NCBI RefSeq assembly: GCF_900059565.1
Contig: NZ_FIZW01000002.1
Span: forward strand, 496,001 to 560,000
Origin: Murdochiella massiliensis
GTDB taxonomy: Bacteria > Bacillota > Clostridia > Tissierellales > Peptoniphilaceae
Length of the DNA: 64,000 nucleotides
Direction of reading: 5' to 3'
Shown here piece by piece: positions 51,351 through 60,709 of this stretch; position 1 is the stretch's first letter; each line of letters opens with the position of its first letter. The position numbers were made by a program, and so were the translations under genes. The notes under the pieces are model-generated. The model ran no database searches. It was not told the origin of the DNA and saw nothing but the letters and a program-made list of their open reading frames with translations.

Positions 51351-53588
51351 TCATGTTGTCAGCCACTCGGCGACGTTGATGTAATTGCCTGTCTTCGGGT
51401 TTTTGACGTGCAATGCCTCGGCATAAACGTCGCTCTCGACATCAAGGCGGCTCATGACCTGCAAACGCCCAGGTATGCGGATAGTACTGCTGCCCTCGAG
51501 TTTGACGTAGTCGCCCCACGGCTTTAAGGACACACGGCCACCGTCTGAGGTGATAGTAAGGCCGTTATGCTCCAAGGAGTTGCGAGTGCCAAGACGGTTT
51601 GCTGCGATGGATCCCTGCACCTCAAAGGTGCTCGTCCCATAGTCAAAGACAAACGCACTACTACCGGTGTTCAAACTTGTTCCATAGCCAGCAAGAGTTG
51701 CGCTGCCGCTTGTTGGCAAGTAGCACGAGCCATTACTCACACCGCGACTGACCGTTCCTCTTGTGAGGTTGTCAGCGTTAAGATTGCGGACGTTAATGCT
51801 GTCGGCATCAATGGTTCCACCCGTGATTTTGTCGGCGGACAAGTCCCGGATTTTGGCCGTAGTAATGGCACCGTTGGCAATCTGCGCCGTGTCAATAACG
51901 CCGTTATCTATGTGCGTCTCGCCCGTGATTTGTACCTTTTTGCCTGCGATAACCACACCCTCTTGGCTCGCATTGATAGTCGTGATGATGTTGTTTGCGT
52001 CAGCTTTTTTGTCGACATCTTTTTTTAGGTCATCGATAAGTTGGATTTTTAATCCGTCATCAGGACTGTATCGGATGGCACCGTTTCCGATGCTAAAAAT
52101 GCTGTTGTCCATGTCCCAGTAGTTGGAGCCTTTTTGGTCGGACAAGACGCCTGCGTTAACAAGATTAGCGCGTAGCGTTCCAGATTCGATTAGGTCAGCG
52201 ATAAAACCAGCTCCAGTGCCAAATGTGCGAAAATTCCAGGTTCCGTCAGACTTTTTGCTGTCAGCAATGGCAAGGCGCCCCGCGCCCATGTAGATGACCT
52301 TCGTCGGATTCTTGTCGATTGGGCGGTCGAACGAGTAGTAGCCAGCCGGCAGCTTGTAAGGGTTCCCCGCTTTTAACTCGTAGTTGTAGCCATCGTCGTT
52401 TAGGAGCACCTTCTGCAGGCTGTCGGTGATTTTGTCCATCCGAGAAAGCGTCTCGTCCTGTTTTCTCGCCTCTTCGATGTCTGCTCTAATTCGTTGTTCG
52501 GCGCGACTCATGACCAACTTATCACCGAACGAGATTTCTTTTTTCTTATCTGAAAGAAAACTGCGGTCAATCTCAAAGATCCTCGTCTGATAGCGGATAC
52601 CAATGTCGTCGCGAATTATCCACACCTTTTCGCCAAGGTGACGGATTTCGTTTTCATACACGTTCGCTTTCATTTCAACTTTCGGTCGGCATGAATTAAG
52701 AAGAACGTTATAGGTTGCCTTCAGCAGCTCCTCTCTATCCTCGATGTCCGGAAAGTCGACAAGGCCCAACCTCGGATGACCATCTGGAAAGCCCATAGCT
52801 TTCGTCGCCTGCGGAAACTCGACGTATCCTTGTCCGAGCGGCTTGTCTACAGGGTCTCCATTGCTCTTTTTCCATTCGATTTCTTTGAAGTTTATTTTTC
52901 GCCCGTACCCGCCAGTACTGTTCCCGTTCTCGTCGAATACTTCCTCGCCTTTTCCGCGCCCACATATTGCCGTGAAAATGGCGTCCTCGTTGGATTTTGC
53001 AACGATGGAAACAAGCTTATCACCGCATTCATACGCTACGCCGTTGTCCTCCGCAAAGGCTGGTGCGAGATCGACCTGCTGCGACATTATTTTTCCATCC
53101 GCAAAACGCATCCGCAGGCGGTATTCGCAGCCCCAAGCCGCAATCGCCTTGTTAAACGCCTCGACTTTTGTCAGATAGTAGATATTCGTTCCAGCTTTTT
53201 GCGTGACTGTATTGCTTCCAATTTCCCAGCCCGTTCCATCTAGAATTTTTAGCATAGTCGGTGCGATGGTCTGATTCTTTGGCCGTATGTCCTCAATGTA
53301 TCCTCGCATAGCAAGGTCGTCGTAAAATTTGTGTATGCCATCAAGGCGAATAACCTTGCCATTTTTTTCGCGCTTGCGCACGCGGTACATCCAAAATATG
53401 GCATCATCATCAACGTCTCGCATTCCAAAATACGCACACTCGTCCAAGATAGGCGAATAGAACGCCTCAAACGTATGGCTCACGATGCCGCCAAGAGCCT
53501 GTTTCTGCCACGAGCTTATGTTTTGAGAGGGCATTATGATTCCGCCTTCGAGCAATTTCTGGTCGCTCCCGAAAAGGTAAACCTCCAT
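51351..53588 (-). CDS. Phage tail-associated protein (Tal / tail endopeptidase family)
   Basis: The protein of about 745 residues starts like the gp27/Tal hub of siphovirus tail tips (DQKLLEGGIIM and SHTFEAFYSPILDECAYFGM). A middle part has KANVYENEIRHLGEKVWI and IRYQTRIFEIDRSFLSD, and the end is fibre-like and beta-rich with repeats of the form VSRGVSNGSCY. It sits after Dit, as expected. Two adjacent ATG codons (53591, 53588) are possible; spacing to AGGAGG favours 53588. Confidence 0.8.
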   Translation of the reverse strand: MEVYLFGSDQKLLEGGIIMPSQNISSWQKQALGGIVSHTFEAFYSPILDECAYFGMRDVDDDAIFWMYRVRKREKNGKVIRLDGIHKFYDDLAMRGYIEDIRPKNQTIAPTMLKILDGTGWEIGSNTVTQKAGTNIYYLTKVEAFNKAIAAWGCEYRLRMRFADGKIMSQQVDLAPAFAEDNGVAYECGDKLVSIVAKSNEDAIFTAICGRGKGEEVFDENGNSTGGYGRKINFKEIEWKKSNGDPVDKPLGQGYVEFPQATKAMGFPDGHPRLGLVDFPDIEDREELLKATYNVLLNSCRPKVEMKANVYENEIRHLGEKVWIIRDDIGIRYQTRIFEIDRSFLSDKKKEISFGDKLVMSRAEQRIRADIEEARKQDETLSRMDKITDSLQKVLLNDDGYNYELKAGNPYKLPAGYYSFDRPIDKNPTKVIYMGAGRLAIADSKKSDGTWNFRTFGTGAGFIADLIESGTLRANLVNAGVLSDQKGSNYWDMDNSIFSIGNGAIRYSPDDGLKIQLIDDLKKDVDKKADANNIITTINASQEGVVIAGKKVQITGETHIDNGVIDTAQIANGAITTAKIRDLSADKITGGTIDADSINVRNLNADNLTRGTVSRGVSNGSCYLPTSGSATLAGYGTSLNTGSSAFVFDYGTSTFEVQGSIAANRLGTRNSLEHNGLTITSDGGRVSLKPWGDYVKLEGSSTIRIPGRLQVMSRLDVESDVYAEALHVKNPKTGNYINVAEWLTT

Positions 53589-54358
53589 CATAGCCTCCTC
53601 TCTCGGTATCGGATTTCCACGGTGCCGCTTTCGGTTTCGATTTCATCACCAGTATGGAGCATGAATCCGTATATGTTGCTCACAGCAAAGTCAACGTAGC
53701 GTGCGACAGACTCGCGGTTTTTGTAGATTTTTCCGCCACTAATCGTCACAACATCGCCATCATGCGTCCCGACGAGGATTCGGATTTTTCTTCCCGTCGT
53801 TTTATTTTGGACGGCGACGCTCTCTGCCTCACCTGGCCGCACTATGATTTCCTCGGCCATGACGGGGTATGCGATGCTCGGTATTGTGACAACCTTCGCC
53901 GGTTGTAGCCATGTCTGCGTCCAGTACTTATATGGGTCTGGGCAGACGAACGACAACGTTCCGACAACCGATAGTCTGCCAGGCTCTGGCGCACTGAATT
54001 CTTTTAGCACGCCGAAGTACTCCCAGCCTGGCTCATCGGCGAACATAATCGACGTAGGCGTCCGATATTTTGCAAGCTCAAGTGCCATTTCCGTATACGC
54101 TTTTCGGTAAAGGTCGTAGTTTTTTGCCCGTAAAAGATAATTCACAGCAATCTCCCGAGGCGGGAGGTGGTAATCCATTAAAGCTCCGCCATCTCTACCA
54201 TCGATGTCATCGTTAACATCAAGCGTTGCTTGGTAGCCATCTCGCCCTTCCGTTCCCGTAGTGATGACCTCGGCGTAGCGCGTGAAGCTCGATAGCCTCA
54301 TGCCATTAAGGATAAGTTCCTCGGAATTGCCTTTTATAATTGGTCTTGTAAAAAGCAT
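53588..54358 (-). CDS. Distal tail protein (Dit)
   Basis: The 256-residue protein lies between tape measure and Tal, the standard Dit position. It has the family pattern IILNGMRLSSF-like start and GGALMDYHLPPREIAVNYLL, then EPGWEYFGVLKEFSAPEPG and a galectin-like C-terminal half. It forms the hexameric hub that joins tail tube to baseplate. Its stop overlaps the Tal start. Confidence 0.82.
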   Translation of the reverse strand: MLFTRPIIKGNSEELILNGMRLSSFTRYAEVITTGTEGRDGYQATLDVNDDIDGRDGGALMDYHLPPREIAVNYLLRAKNYDLYRKAYTEMALELAKYRTPTSIMFADEPGWEYFGVLKEFSAPEPGRLSVVGTLSFVCPDPYKYWTQTWLQPAKVVTIPSIAYPVMAEEIIVRPGEAESVAVQNKTTGRKIRILVGTHDGDVVTISGGKIYKNRESVARYVDFAVSNIYGFMLHTGDEIETESGTVEIRYRERRL

Positions 54359-54368
54359 TCGTCACCCC

Positions 54369-57300
54369 CTATGCGCCCTGTCCGAGATAGAGCATATTCG
54401 CCTCGGTTTTTCCGTCTTGCGCCTGCGTGATATCGTCCACTAAAATCTCCCATGCGTGGCTTCCCATTTGCAGCACAAGGTTTAGCGCTGTTTTGCTGGT
54501 TTGTGCGCTATTTCCAGCAATGCCCTGTAAGCTATTTTCAGCTTGATTGCCAAACATCTTCCCGACGCTCACATCTGGAATGTTCCCGCCAGAAATAATG
54601 TCGGATACAGATTGCATCGCGCTCTTGACACTTCCTGCCTCGCCCAAGATTCCTTTTGCCATACCTTCTGGAACGTAGCGTCCAACCTTTTTTTCCATAA
54701 CCTTGGACGGAGAGTGAATTTGTAGTCTTCTCTGCGCAGCATATACAGCCGAAGCAGCGACATCTGCAGCTGCATTAATAACGGCAGACTGGCCGGCGTA
54801 AATGCCAGAAGCCATACCCATTGATAGGTTGTATCCAGCCGACTGGAACGCACCTCTGTATCCATTCGCGCTCGCCACGGCTTGTGATAGACCACTTCGC
54901 AAGCTAGCGACCGCCTGCTGTGTTCCAGTCGCCATGCGCTGCGAAAATTGCATCATGCCCTGTGTTGTAGCGGTCACGATACCAGCCATCCCCTGCGTAG
55001 TTGTGTTCCGGATGGATGTCATTGCCGTTGTCGCGGTCTGTTGCATGGTGCGGTATCCCTGCGTCGTGTTGCGCCCGATTGCGGAAAGCCCTTGGCTGTA
55101 AGTCTGTGAGATGCCAGATAATGCACCTCTCGTCGTGCTCACCATCGCACTGAGGGAGCTATTTGTTTGCGAAGTAATCGCGGACATCTGTGAGCGAACG
55201 GTACCCGTAATCATTGTGCTTGAGGACGTGAACGCTGCAGCAATGCCTGTAAGCTTGGATGTTGCGCTTGCTTGCGCTTGGCTTAACCCAGTGCTCAACC
55301 CGCTTGTGTAGTTGGCTCCAGTTTGTTGCCCTGCGGTTTTCGCTCGTTCCGCTGTGTTGTCGAATACCGAGATAAGGCCGTCAAGCGCTGACTTCCCAGC
55401 ATCCTTGATTCCGCTGAGGCCAACCTTGACGACGTCAATACTCGTCACCATCGTTTGCAGACTCTGTGCTGTTGCGTTTGCGGACGTATTAATTGCCGTC
55501 AGGCTCGCCTGCGCCGCGACGAGGCCAGCTACCAATAAACCCGTACCTGCGGCTGCCAGGCCAACCGCCACGCTATACGCGGTGAACCCTACCGTTGCCG
55601 CGACTAATGTTGCCGTCAACGCCACGAGTGATGCCGACAGCGCCACTGACGTTGCTGCCATAGGCACCATTGCGCCACTCAGTGCGAGTATTGCCGCCGA
55701 AGCAGCCATCCCAGATGAAGCTATAATCGGCAATGTTACGGATATAACAGCCATACCAGCGCCAGCAACCAGTGCCGCAGCCCCAGCTGCTCCTAACGCC
55801 AACGCCAATGCCGCAAGGCCAGCGGCCAACACTAACGCTCCAGCATCGCCAGCCGCCGCTCCTGCCGCGAATACTGCCATCGACGCTCCAAGTGCCGCAA
55901 TCGATGCTGCGCCAGATGCGCCATATTGGACGACCGATGGCAACACGCCGACGATCTTTTGCAATGCCACCGCCCCAAGGTTTGCCGCGACACCAACCAA
56001 TGTAAGGCCAACGCCAAATGCTGCAAACCCTATGCCGCCAGCGAGAAGCGAAGGCCCTAACGCGCCGACTAACGCAATCAATGCACCAAGCCCGACACCT
56101 AAACCCGCTAAGACGGCAATCGCGCCAGGCCCTGCTGACGATAGCTTAATCGCCGAATCGGATAGCATCCCGACGGCCGTCGCCGCCAAGGTTAGCCCTG
56201 CGCCGAATGCGACAAAACCAACTGCACCTGCAGTAAGGCCAGGCCCGACTGCCGCAGCCACAGCCATAAATGCCGCCAAGCCGCCAGCAATGCCGGCCAA
56301 TGTTGCTATTGCTCCAGGCCCAGCCGCGTTTAGCTTTATTGCCGCATCGGACAATAAGTTGACTCCGACGGCCGCTAACGCTAATCCAGCGCCGAATGCC
56401 ACGAATCCGACTGCTCCAGCCGATAATTGTGGCCCAATCATGGATGCGCCCTTTGCTAACAAGGCTAACGCTCCGACCATTCCAATCATTACAGCGACAG
56501 CCCCAGGGCCTGCAGATGCAAGATTCACGGATGCCTCTGCTAATATCTTTAATCCGATTGCTGCAAGAGCAATCCCGGCACCAAGGCCGACAAATGCGGC
56601 ACCCATCGCTAAAATTTGAGGTGCCGACATTGACGCTGCGCTGCCTGCTTTTGTCGCACCATCTCCAACGGATGCAAGGCCAGACATTGTGCCGTTTGCG
56701 TGCTTGACGATTGTCATCAATAGACCGCCAATCGGCGATAGCCCCTGCACGAGCTTACCGAAAAGAAAAATGGCTGGTCCGACCACAGCAGCGATGCCGA
56801 CCCATTTCACAATGTTCTCTTGCATTTCGGGGCTCAAAGAATTGAATTTGTTGACCAGCTCTGTGATTTTCCCGAGTACGCTTGTCAGCGGCCCTTCGAC
56901 AGCATCGGCAATTTTGATTTTTGCCGTTTCGACGGCGCCACTTAGCTCCTCAAACGCCCCAGGTATTCCTGAGTTGATGCGGTCGGCCATGTTTTTAGCC
57001 GCCCCGTCGCAGTTTTCTAGCCCCTTCGTCAGCCCTGCCAGCTCGCTTGGAGAAGACTTCACGAGCGCCATCATACCAGAGATAGCGTTTTGTCCGAATA
57101 TGGTCGCCAGAGCCGCCGCCTTTTGCTCGTCAGTTAGGCCAGAAAGGCTCGTTTGCAGCTCAGGGATGAATTGTGACAATGGCTTCATCTTTCCGTTGGC
57201 ATCAAATGCGCTGATGCCAAGTTGTTCCATTTTCTCTGACGCTTTTTCAGACGGGTTTGCGAGGCGTGTCAACGCTCCTCGCAACGCTGTACCTGCCAGC

Positions 57301-57998
57301 GAGCCCTTAATGCCAGCATTTGACATGATTCCGATAGCCGCCGCGGCCTCCTCAAACTTGACGCCCATTGAGCCAGCAACAGGGCCCGCGAATTTTAGTG
57401 CTTCGGCCATGTCTTGTGTTTCAGCATTAGTATCCGCCGCGGCTTTGGCATACACATCTGCAACGTGCCCAGTCTCCCCAATGTCGAGCCCGAATTGCCG
57501 AACTGCTGACGATGCCGCCTCAGCGGCGAGCCCCATGTCTCCGCCAGATACGGCTGCCATGTCAATGAGCCCTGGCGTTGCGGCTAGAATTTGATTTGTC
57601 GTAAAACCAGCACTGGCCATCTGCTCCTGCGCAGTCGCGACATCCTTGGCACTAAAAATTGAGCTTGCTCCAAGGTCGAGCGCTTGCTTTTTTAGTGCCT
57701 CCATCTCTTTTCCAGTTGCGCCAGCAATCGCGCCGACACGGTTCATCTGTGCCTTAAAATCCGTACCAGTTTTGACCGCCGCAACCCCGATACCGACAAG
57801 CGGAGCCGTGACACCGAGCGACAATGTCTTTCCGACCGTCGCAAGCCCTGCGCCAGCGCCCTTAAACATATCCACGACGCCAGCGGACGAAAGTTTAGCG
57901 CCTTTATCGAGGCTGCCTAAGGAGGCCGTGACCTGCCCGAATCCTTTTTTTAGGTTGGATAGGTCGGCGGAAAAAATCGCCTTGAGATTAAAATCCAT
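54369..57998 (-). CDS. Phage tape measure protein
   Basis: The 1209-residue protein begins with a TP901-type tape measure core (residues 60-340: ALDLGASSIFSAKDVATAQE, GMGLAAEAASSAVRQFG-like, IKGSLAGTALRGALTRLANP). The middle is a very hydrophobic Gly/Ala-rich stretch with four copies of a 63-residue repeat around GPGA (about 56030-56600). The C-terminal part has IHSPSKVMEKKVGRYVPEGM, usual for the end of this family. Its length sets tail length, predicting a tail of roughly 150-190 nm. Confidence 0.92.
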   Translation of the reverse strand: MDFNLKAIFSADLSNLKKGFGQVTASLGSLDKGAKLSSAGVVDMFKGAGAGLATVGKTLSLGVTAPLVGIGVAAVKTGTDFKAQMNRVGAIAGATGKEMEALKKQALDLGASSIFSAKDVATAQEQMASAGFTTNQILAATPGLIDMAAVSGGDMGLAAEAASSAVRQFGLDIGETGHVADVYAKAAADTNAETQDMAEALKFAGPVAGSMGVKFEEAAAAIGIMSNAGIKGSLAGTALRGALTRLANPSEKASEKMEQLGISAFDANGKMKPLSQFIPELQTSLSGLTDEQKAAALATIFGQNAISGMMALVKSSPSELAGLTKGLENCDGAAKNMADRINSGIPGAFEELSGAVETAKIKIADAVEGPLTSVLGKITELVNKFNSLSPEMQENIVKWVGIAAVVGPAIFLFGKLVQGLSPIGGLLMTIVKHANGTMSGLASVGDGATKAGSAASMSAPQILAMGAAFVGLGAGIALAAIGLKILAEASVNLASAGPGAVAVMIGMVGALALLAKGASMIGPQLSAGAVGFVAFGAGLALAAVGVNLLSDAAIKLNAAGPGAIATLAGIAGGLAAFMAVAAAVGPGLTAGAVGFVAFGAGLTLAATAVGMLSDSAIKLSSAGPGAIAVLAGLGVGLGALIALVGALGPSLLAGGIGFAAFGVGLTLVGVAANLGAVALQKIVGVLPSVVQYGASGAASIAALGASMAVFAAGAAAGDAGALVLAAGLAALALALGAAGAAALVAGAGMAVISVTLPIIASSGMAASAAILALSGAMVPMAATSVALSASLVALTATLVAATVGFTAYSVAVGLAAAGTGLLVAGLVAAQASLTAINTSANATAQSLQTMVTSIDVVKVGLSGIKDAGKSALDGLISVFDNTAERAKTAGQQTGANYTSGLSTGLSQAQASATSKLTGIAAAFTSSSTMITGTVRSQMSAITSQTNSSLSAMVSTTRGALSGISQTYSQGLSAIGRNTTQGYRTMQQTATTAMTSIRNTTTQGMAGIVTATTQGMMQFSQRMATGTQQAVASLRSGLSQAVASANGYRGAFQSAGYNLSMGMASGIYAGQSAVINAAADVAASAVYAAQRRLQIHSPSKVMEKKVGRYVPEGMAKGILGEAGSVKSAMQSVSDIISGGNIPDVSVGKMFGNQAENSLQGIAGNSAQTSKTALNLVLQMGSHAWEILVDDITQAQDGKTEANMLYLGQGA

Positions 57999-58714
57999 TC
58001 ACACCTCCTTGTTAGCGCTAGCGACAAGCTCAAGAACCCGCCTGTCTATTTCCTGCGCATTCTCTTTCCTTTTCCCTTTTGCCATTTCAACAATTTTTTT
58101 GTAGTCAAAAAGGCTCTTAAAGTCGCGATGAATCGGCTTGCCGTTTTTGTCGGTTCCCTGTGCCACCGCCATCTGCCACGCCGTAAAGCTCGCCATGTAC
58201 TCAGCATCAACCATGCGCAGTTCGTACGCTTTTCGCATCACCTCGAGGTCTGCGAGAGTCGTGTTTTGTATCTCGCGTATGCTCATAGCCGGATACATCC
58301 GCTTTACCTCGCACAAGACCTCAAAATAGGTTAACGAGACGCCTTCGCCACTTGCTCCGTCGCTGCTTTCATCCAGCTGACCGTCTTTTTCGTCAGACTC
58401 TTGGTAAGAGGTTGACTCTCGAAGAGCGTCAGCAAGCTCTGAAAAAGCTTATCCATCTGCCCTTTCTCACCCTGCTCGATGACATACTCTTCGAGCTCCG
58501 CCTCCGTCGGCTTCGGCGACAACGTGATGACGCCAGCGTGCAGCACCTCGACAAGCGATACTGGATTTTCGTCGAGCAGCGAGATGACTGCTGTGCGAAT
58601 GCCCTGGCCAAATGTCATTCCTCCCATTTCGACGGAATGCAATGTGTCGAGGTATCGGATGGCCTTAAGCCCGAACGTAAGTGGGTATGTTTCACCTTTG
58701 ATTTTGATTTCCAT
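57999..58714 (-). CDS. Long tail assembly chaperone, made by -1 frameshift
   Basis: The second frame (57999-58316 from its first ATG) is open upstream to the slip site at 58385. It reads DGQLDESSDGASGEGVSLTY then FEVLCEVKRMYPAM, the typical gpT start. So the long product joins residues 1-110 of the short chaperone to about 133 residues of the second frame. By analogy with lambda gpG/gpGT it coats the tape measure and recruits the tail tube protein. Confidence 0.75.
58331..58714 (-). CDS. Short tail assembly chaperone
   Basis: The 127-residue protein lies between the major tail protein and tape measure genes and has the chaperone family start IKGETYPLTFGLKAIRYLD. The usual second frame follows. 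AAGGAG precedes the ATG. It assists tape measure folding during tail assembly. Confidence 0.82.
   Translation of the reverse strand: MEIKIKGETYPLTFGLKAIRYLDTLHSVEMGGMTFGQGIRTAVISLLDENPVSLVEVLHAGVITLSPKPTEAELEEYVIEQGEKGQMDKLFQSLLTLFESQPLTKSLTKKTVSWMKAATEQVAKASR
58385..58391 (-). other. Probable -1 ribosomal slip site
   Basis: In the zero frame codons ACG AAA AAG give GAAAAAG on the minus strand. Slipping back one base at AAA AAG moves into the frame of the gpT-like extension. The heptamer is not perfect (G in the first position), but AAAAAG is an efficient slip sequence. Confidence 0.6.
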
Positions 58715-58783
58715 TATTTTCTCCTTAGGTTAACAAGAAAAGGGAGGGGAAAATGCCCCTCCCTTTATCGTGAGTTAATGCGA

Positions 58784-59284
58784 TTAGCCTTCAGTCACTT
58801 TTTCGATGCCTCGGAATTGATACTGCACCGCTTCCATCTGCGCTGGCGTGAGCGATACTTCGCCTTTCTGTGCTTTCATTTCCGTCGCAAACGTGCCCTC
58901 GACTTCCATGTTGTCCTCAGCATTTGCTGTGTAGTTAAGCTCTGAAAGGTATCCTCGGCGATACTTTGCAGGGTATTTCCCAACCTGCGACGCTTCGTTC
59001 ATGTCAACTTCCCAAAGCTCCAGCTCCTCGCCATCGTCAATAGCTGTGTTGAGGTAATCCAACACAGGGTCTCCGTTTGCGCAAAGTGACGTGAACGGGA
59101 CCTCTTCTTCCAGACCGCCGACATTTTTCAGCGTGCCTGTTTTTGTCACGACGTTGTCGCTGTCGCGTGACTTTTCGACCGAGTGCTCGGTCTGGAACAT
59201 CATCAATGCGCCATCTTTTTCTTTTGCGTCTTTTAACAATCTCCACAAAAGCAGAACATTTTTCCCTTTTTTTGCTTGTGCCAT
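58784..59284 (-). CDS. Major tail protein
   Basis: The 166-residue protein lies between the tail terminator and the tail chaperone genes. It starts AQAKKGKNVLLLWRLLKDAK and ends with FATEMKAQKGEVSLTPAQME, a tail-tube-like pattern. TAGGAGGG precedes the ATG. It should polymerise into the tail tube. I call it from position and size; the sequence motif is weak. Confidence 0.75.
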   Translation of the reverse strand: MAQAKKGKNVLLLWRLLKDAKEKDGALMMFQTEHSVEKSRDSDNVVTKTGTLKNVGGLEEEVPFTSLCANGDPVLDYLNTAIDDGEELELWEVDMNEASQVGKYPAKYRRGYLSELNYTANAEDNMEVEGTFATEMKAQKGEVSLTPAQMEAVQYQFRGIEKVTEG

Positions 59285-59294
59285 ATAGTCCCTC

Positions 59295-59681
59295 CTAGTA
59301 GTAGTTAACTGTAAACTCTAAAATGCCGTGAATAAGCGGCGTTCCTGTCGTGTTGTCCCAGATGACTTGCGACCGATAGTTGGAGCAATCCACATTGTAG
59401 GAGTATGTGCACCGTAGCTCCATTGCCATTGCTATGAATTTTTCCATCGCTGCACTCACATCGCCACGCCGTTTTTTATTATCAGAGTAGAAGTGGACGG
59501 ATTGCTCAACCGAGCCAATCCTACCAGCCTTGACGGGCTTGTTCCCGCCGTATTGTTCGCCTATAAAAAGAAACGGGTACCGCGTCCCACTGCCTGGCAA
59601 ATAGTCATAGAGGCTCCAGCCGCTTATTCGAATGCCAATTCCCATCATCTCTGAGAATATCTCTTGCTCAGGGTTCGCCAT
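59295..59681 (-). CDS. Tail terminator / minor tail protein
   Basis: The 128-residue protein sits between the HK97 gp10-like gene and the major tail gene, where siphoviruses encode the tail terminator. It has a beta-rich end (RSQVIWDNTTGTPLIHGILE). GAGGCGGAG precedes the ATG. The assignment rests on position and length. Confidence 0.65.
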   Translation of the reverse strand: MANPEQEIFSEMMGIGIRISGWSLYDYLPGSGTRYPFLFIGEQYGGNKPVKAGRIGSVEQSVHFYSDNKKRRGDVSAAMEKFIAMAMELRCTYSYNVDCSNYRSQVIWDNTTGTPLIHGILEFTVNYY

Positions 59682-59690
59682 CTCCGCCTC

Positions 59691-60035
59691 CTACTCCTTG
59701 ATATACTTCTTCATGTCTTTCATGAAGATTTCTTTTTGCTCGGCATAATTCGGTCGCACATAAGGTTGTGCGCTCATATACCGCGTGCCGTATTCAACGT
59801 ATCCAGCATACTTTGCTGTCGGTACGACAGAAGCGGTCATACCATTGTCATCGACGGCAAGGAAAATAGAGTGCTGCAAAAAATGCGTGTCGACTGGCAC
59901 CGTCTTTTTCTCCTTCTTCTGGAGCTCCGCCGCGTTCTTTTTGACGACTTTTGACAATTCTGGCCCCGCTATATGCTTTAGCGCCGCAATAGCCTTAATC
60001 GCGGCCTCTATGCCTTCAAACGTAAAGCCTGCCAT
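59691..60035 (-). CDS. HK97 gp10-like head-tail component
   Basis: The 114-residue protein has the HK97-gp10 pattern: KTVPVDTHFLQHSIFLAV (the VPVDTGxLR-type motif) and AKYAGYVEYGTRYMSAQPYV. It is involved in head-tail joining. The ATG 60035 shares one base with the stop of the upstream gene (TGATG), so the two are coupled. Confidence 0.85.
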   Translation of the reverse strand: MAGFTFEGIEAAIKAIAALKHIAGPELSKVVKKNAAELQKKEKKTVPVDTHFLQHSIFLAVDDNGMTASVVPTAKYAGYVEYGTRYMSAQPYVRPNYAEQKEIFMKDMKKYIKE

Positions 60036-60343
60036 CACTGCTCCTTTTTGACTTGTAGAATCGTGTCGTGTCTTGCCTCTTGGCGCAGTACGACGCTATA
60101 TCGCGTCCCTTCACTGTCCATGACATAGTCGCCTGTTAGATGCACGTTGCCAGGTATCGCTATTGTCTTTGCGCCACTCTCGACGCGTCCGAATAGAAAC
60201 TGCATCATTTCGGTGCCCATGTCCGAGATCAGGCACGCTGACCATTCTTTCTTAGATTCTCCCTCGACGTAGTTCCCAGTTTTGTAGTCATAGTGCGGGT
60301 TTGCTTCCTTGGTCACGAAGCATATTTTGCTGTCGTACCTCAT
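60035..60343 (-). CDS. Head closure protein
   Basis: The 102-residue protein is at the SPP1 gp16-type head-closure position: between the connector and the gp10-like gene. It starts RYDSKICFVTKEANPHYDYK. I chose ATG 60343, which overlaps the upstream stop by four bases and has GTGAGG upstream, rather than the longer frame. It should close the connector after DNA packaging. Confidence 0.7.
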   Translation of the reverse strand: MRYDSKICFVTKEANPHYDYKTGNYVEGESKKEWSACLISDMGTEMMQFLFGRVESGAKTIAIPGNVHLTGDYVMDSEGTRYSVVLRQEARHDTILQVKKEQ

Positions 60344-60699
60344 AGAAACCTCACTTTTCCACGCTTCCCAGTCCACTCGTCGTGTGCTTTTGCCCACTCT
60401 TTAATGTCATCCTCAAAACCGTCAAGGCCGTCTGCTTTATACTCTGCCTTGTGCCCGCTTATGCTCTCCGATTCCAGCCCTTCGGAGCCAACGCGATTAA
60501 AACGTCGTACGATAAGCTCGACTACGACATACTCAAGCTCGCTGGGGACGCTGTCAGGCGGTTTTTCCATGAGCGCAAACAGCCGTCCCAAGATGCGGGC
60601 TTCGACAATCTCTCCAATTGACAAGAGCAGTTTTGCCTGTCCGTCCGTCGGTTCGTCGTTAAAAAAAATGAGCGCCTTAGCCTTATCAACCGCCTGCAT
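60340..60699 (-). CDS. Head-tail connector (gp15/gp6-like)
   Basis: The 119-residue protein is helical (KALIFFNDEPTDGQAKLLLS, VVELIVRRFNRVGSEGLESE), the pattern of HK97 gp6/SPP1 gp15 adaptors. It follows the capsid gene with GGGAGGTG before the ATG. It adapts the portal to the closure protein. Confidence 0.78.
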   Translation of the reverse strand: MQAVDKAKALIFFNDEPTDGQAKLLLSIGEIVEARILGRLFALMEKPPDSVPSELEYVVVELIVRRFNRVGSEGLESESISGHKAEYKADGLDGFEDDIKEWAKAHDEWTGKRGKVRFL

Positions 60700-60709
60700 T
60701 TACACCTCC

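Noticed and set aside
55312..56619. 435-codon plus-strand ORF inside the tape measure gene
   Set aside because: It is the complement of an Ala/Gly-rich coding sequence, rich in Pro/Ala/Thr without a start signal; the minus-strand gene has clear family motifs.
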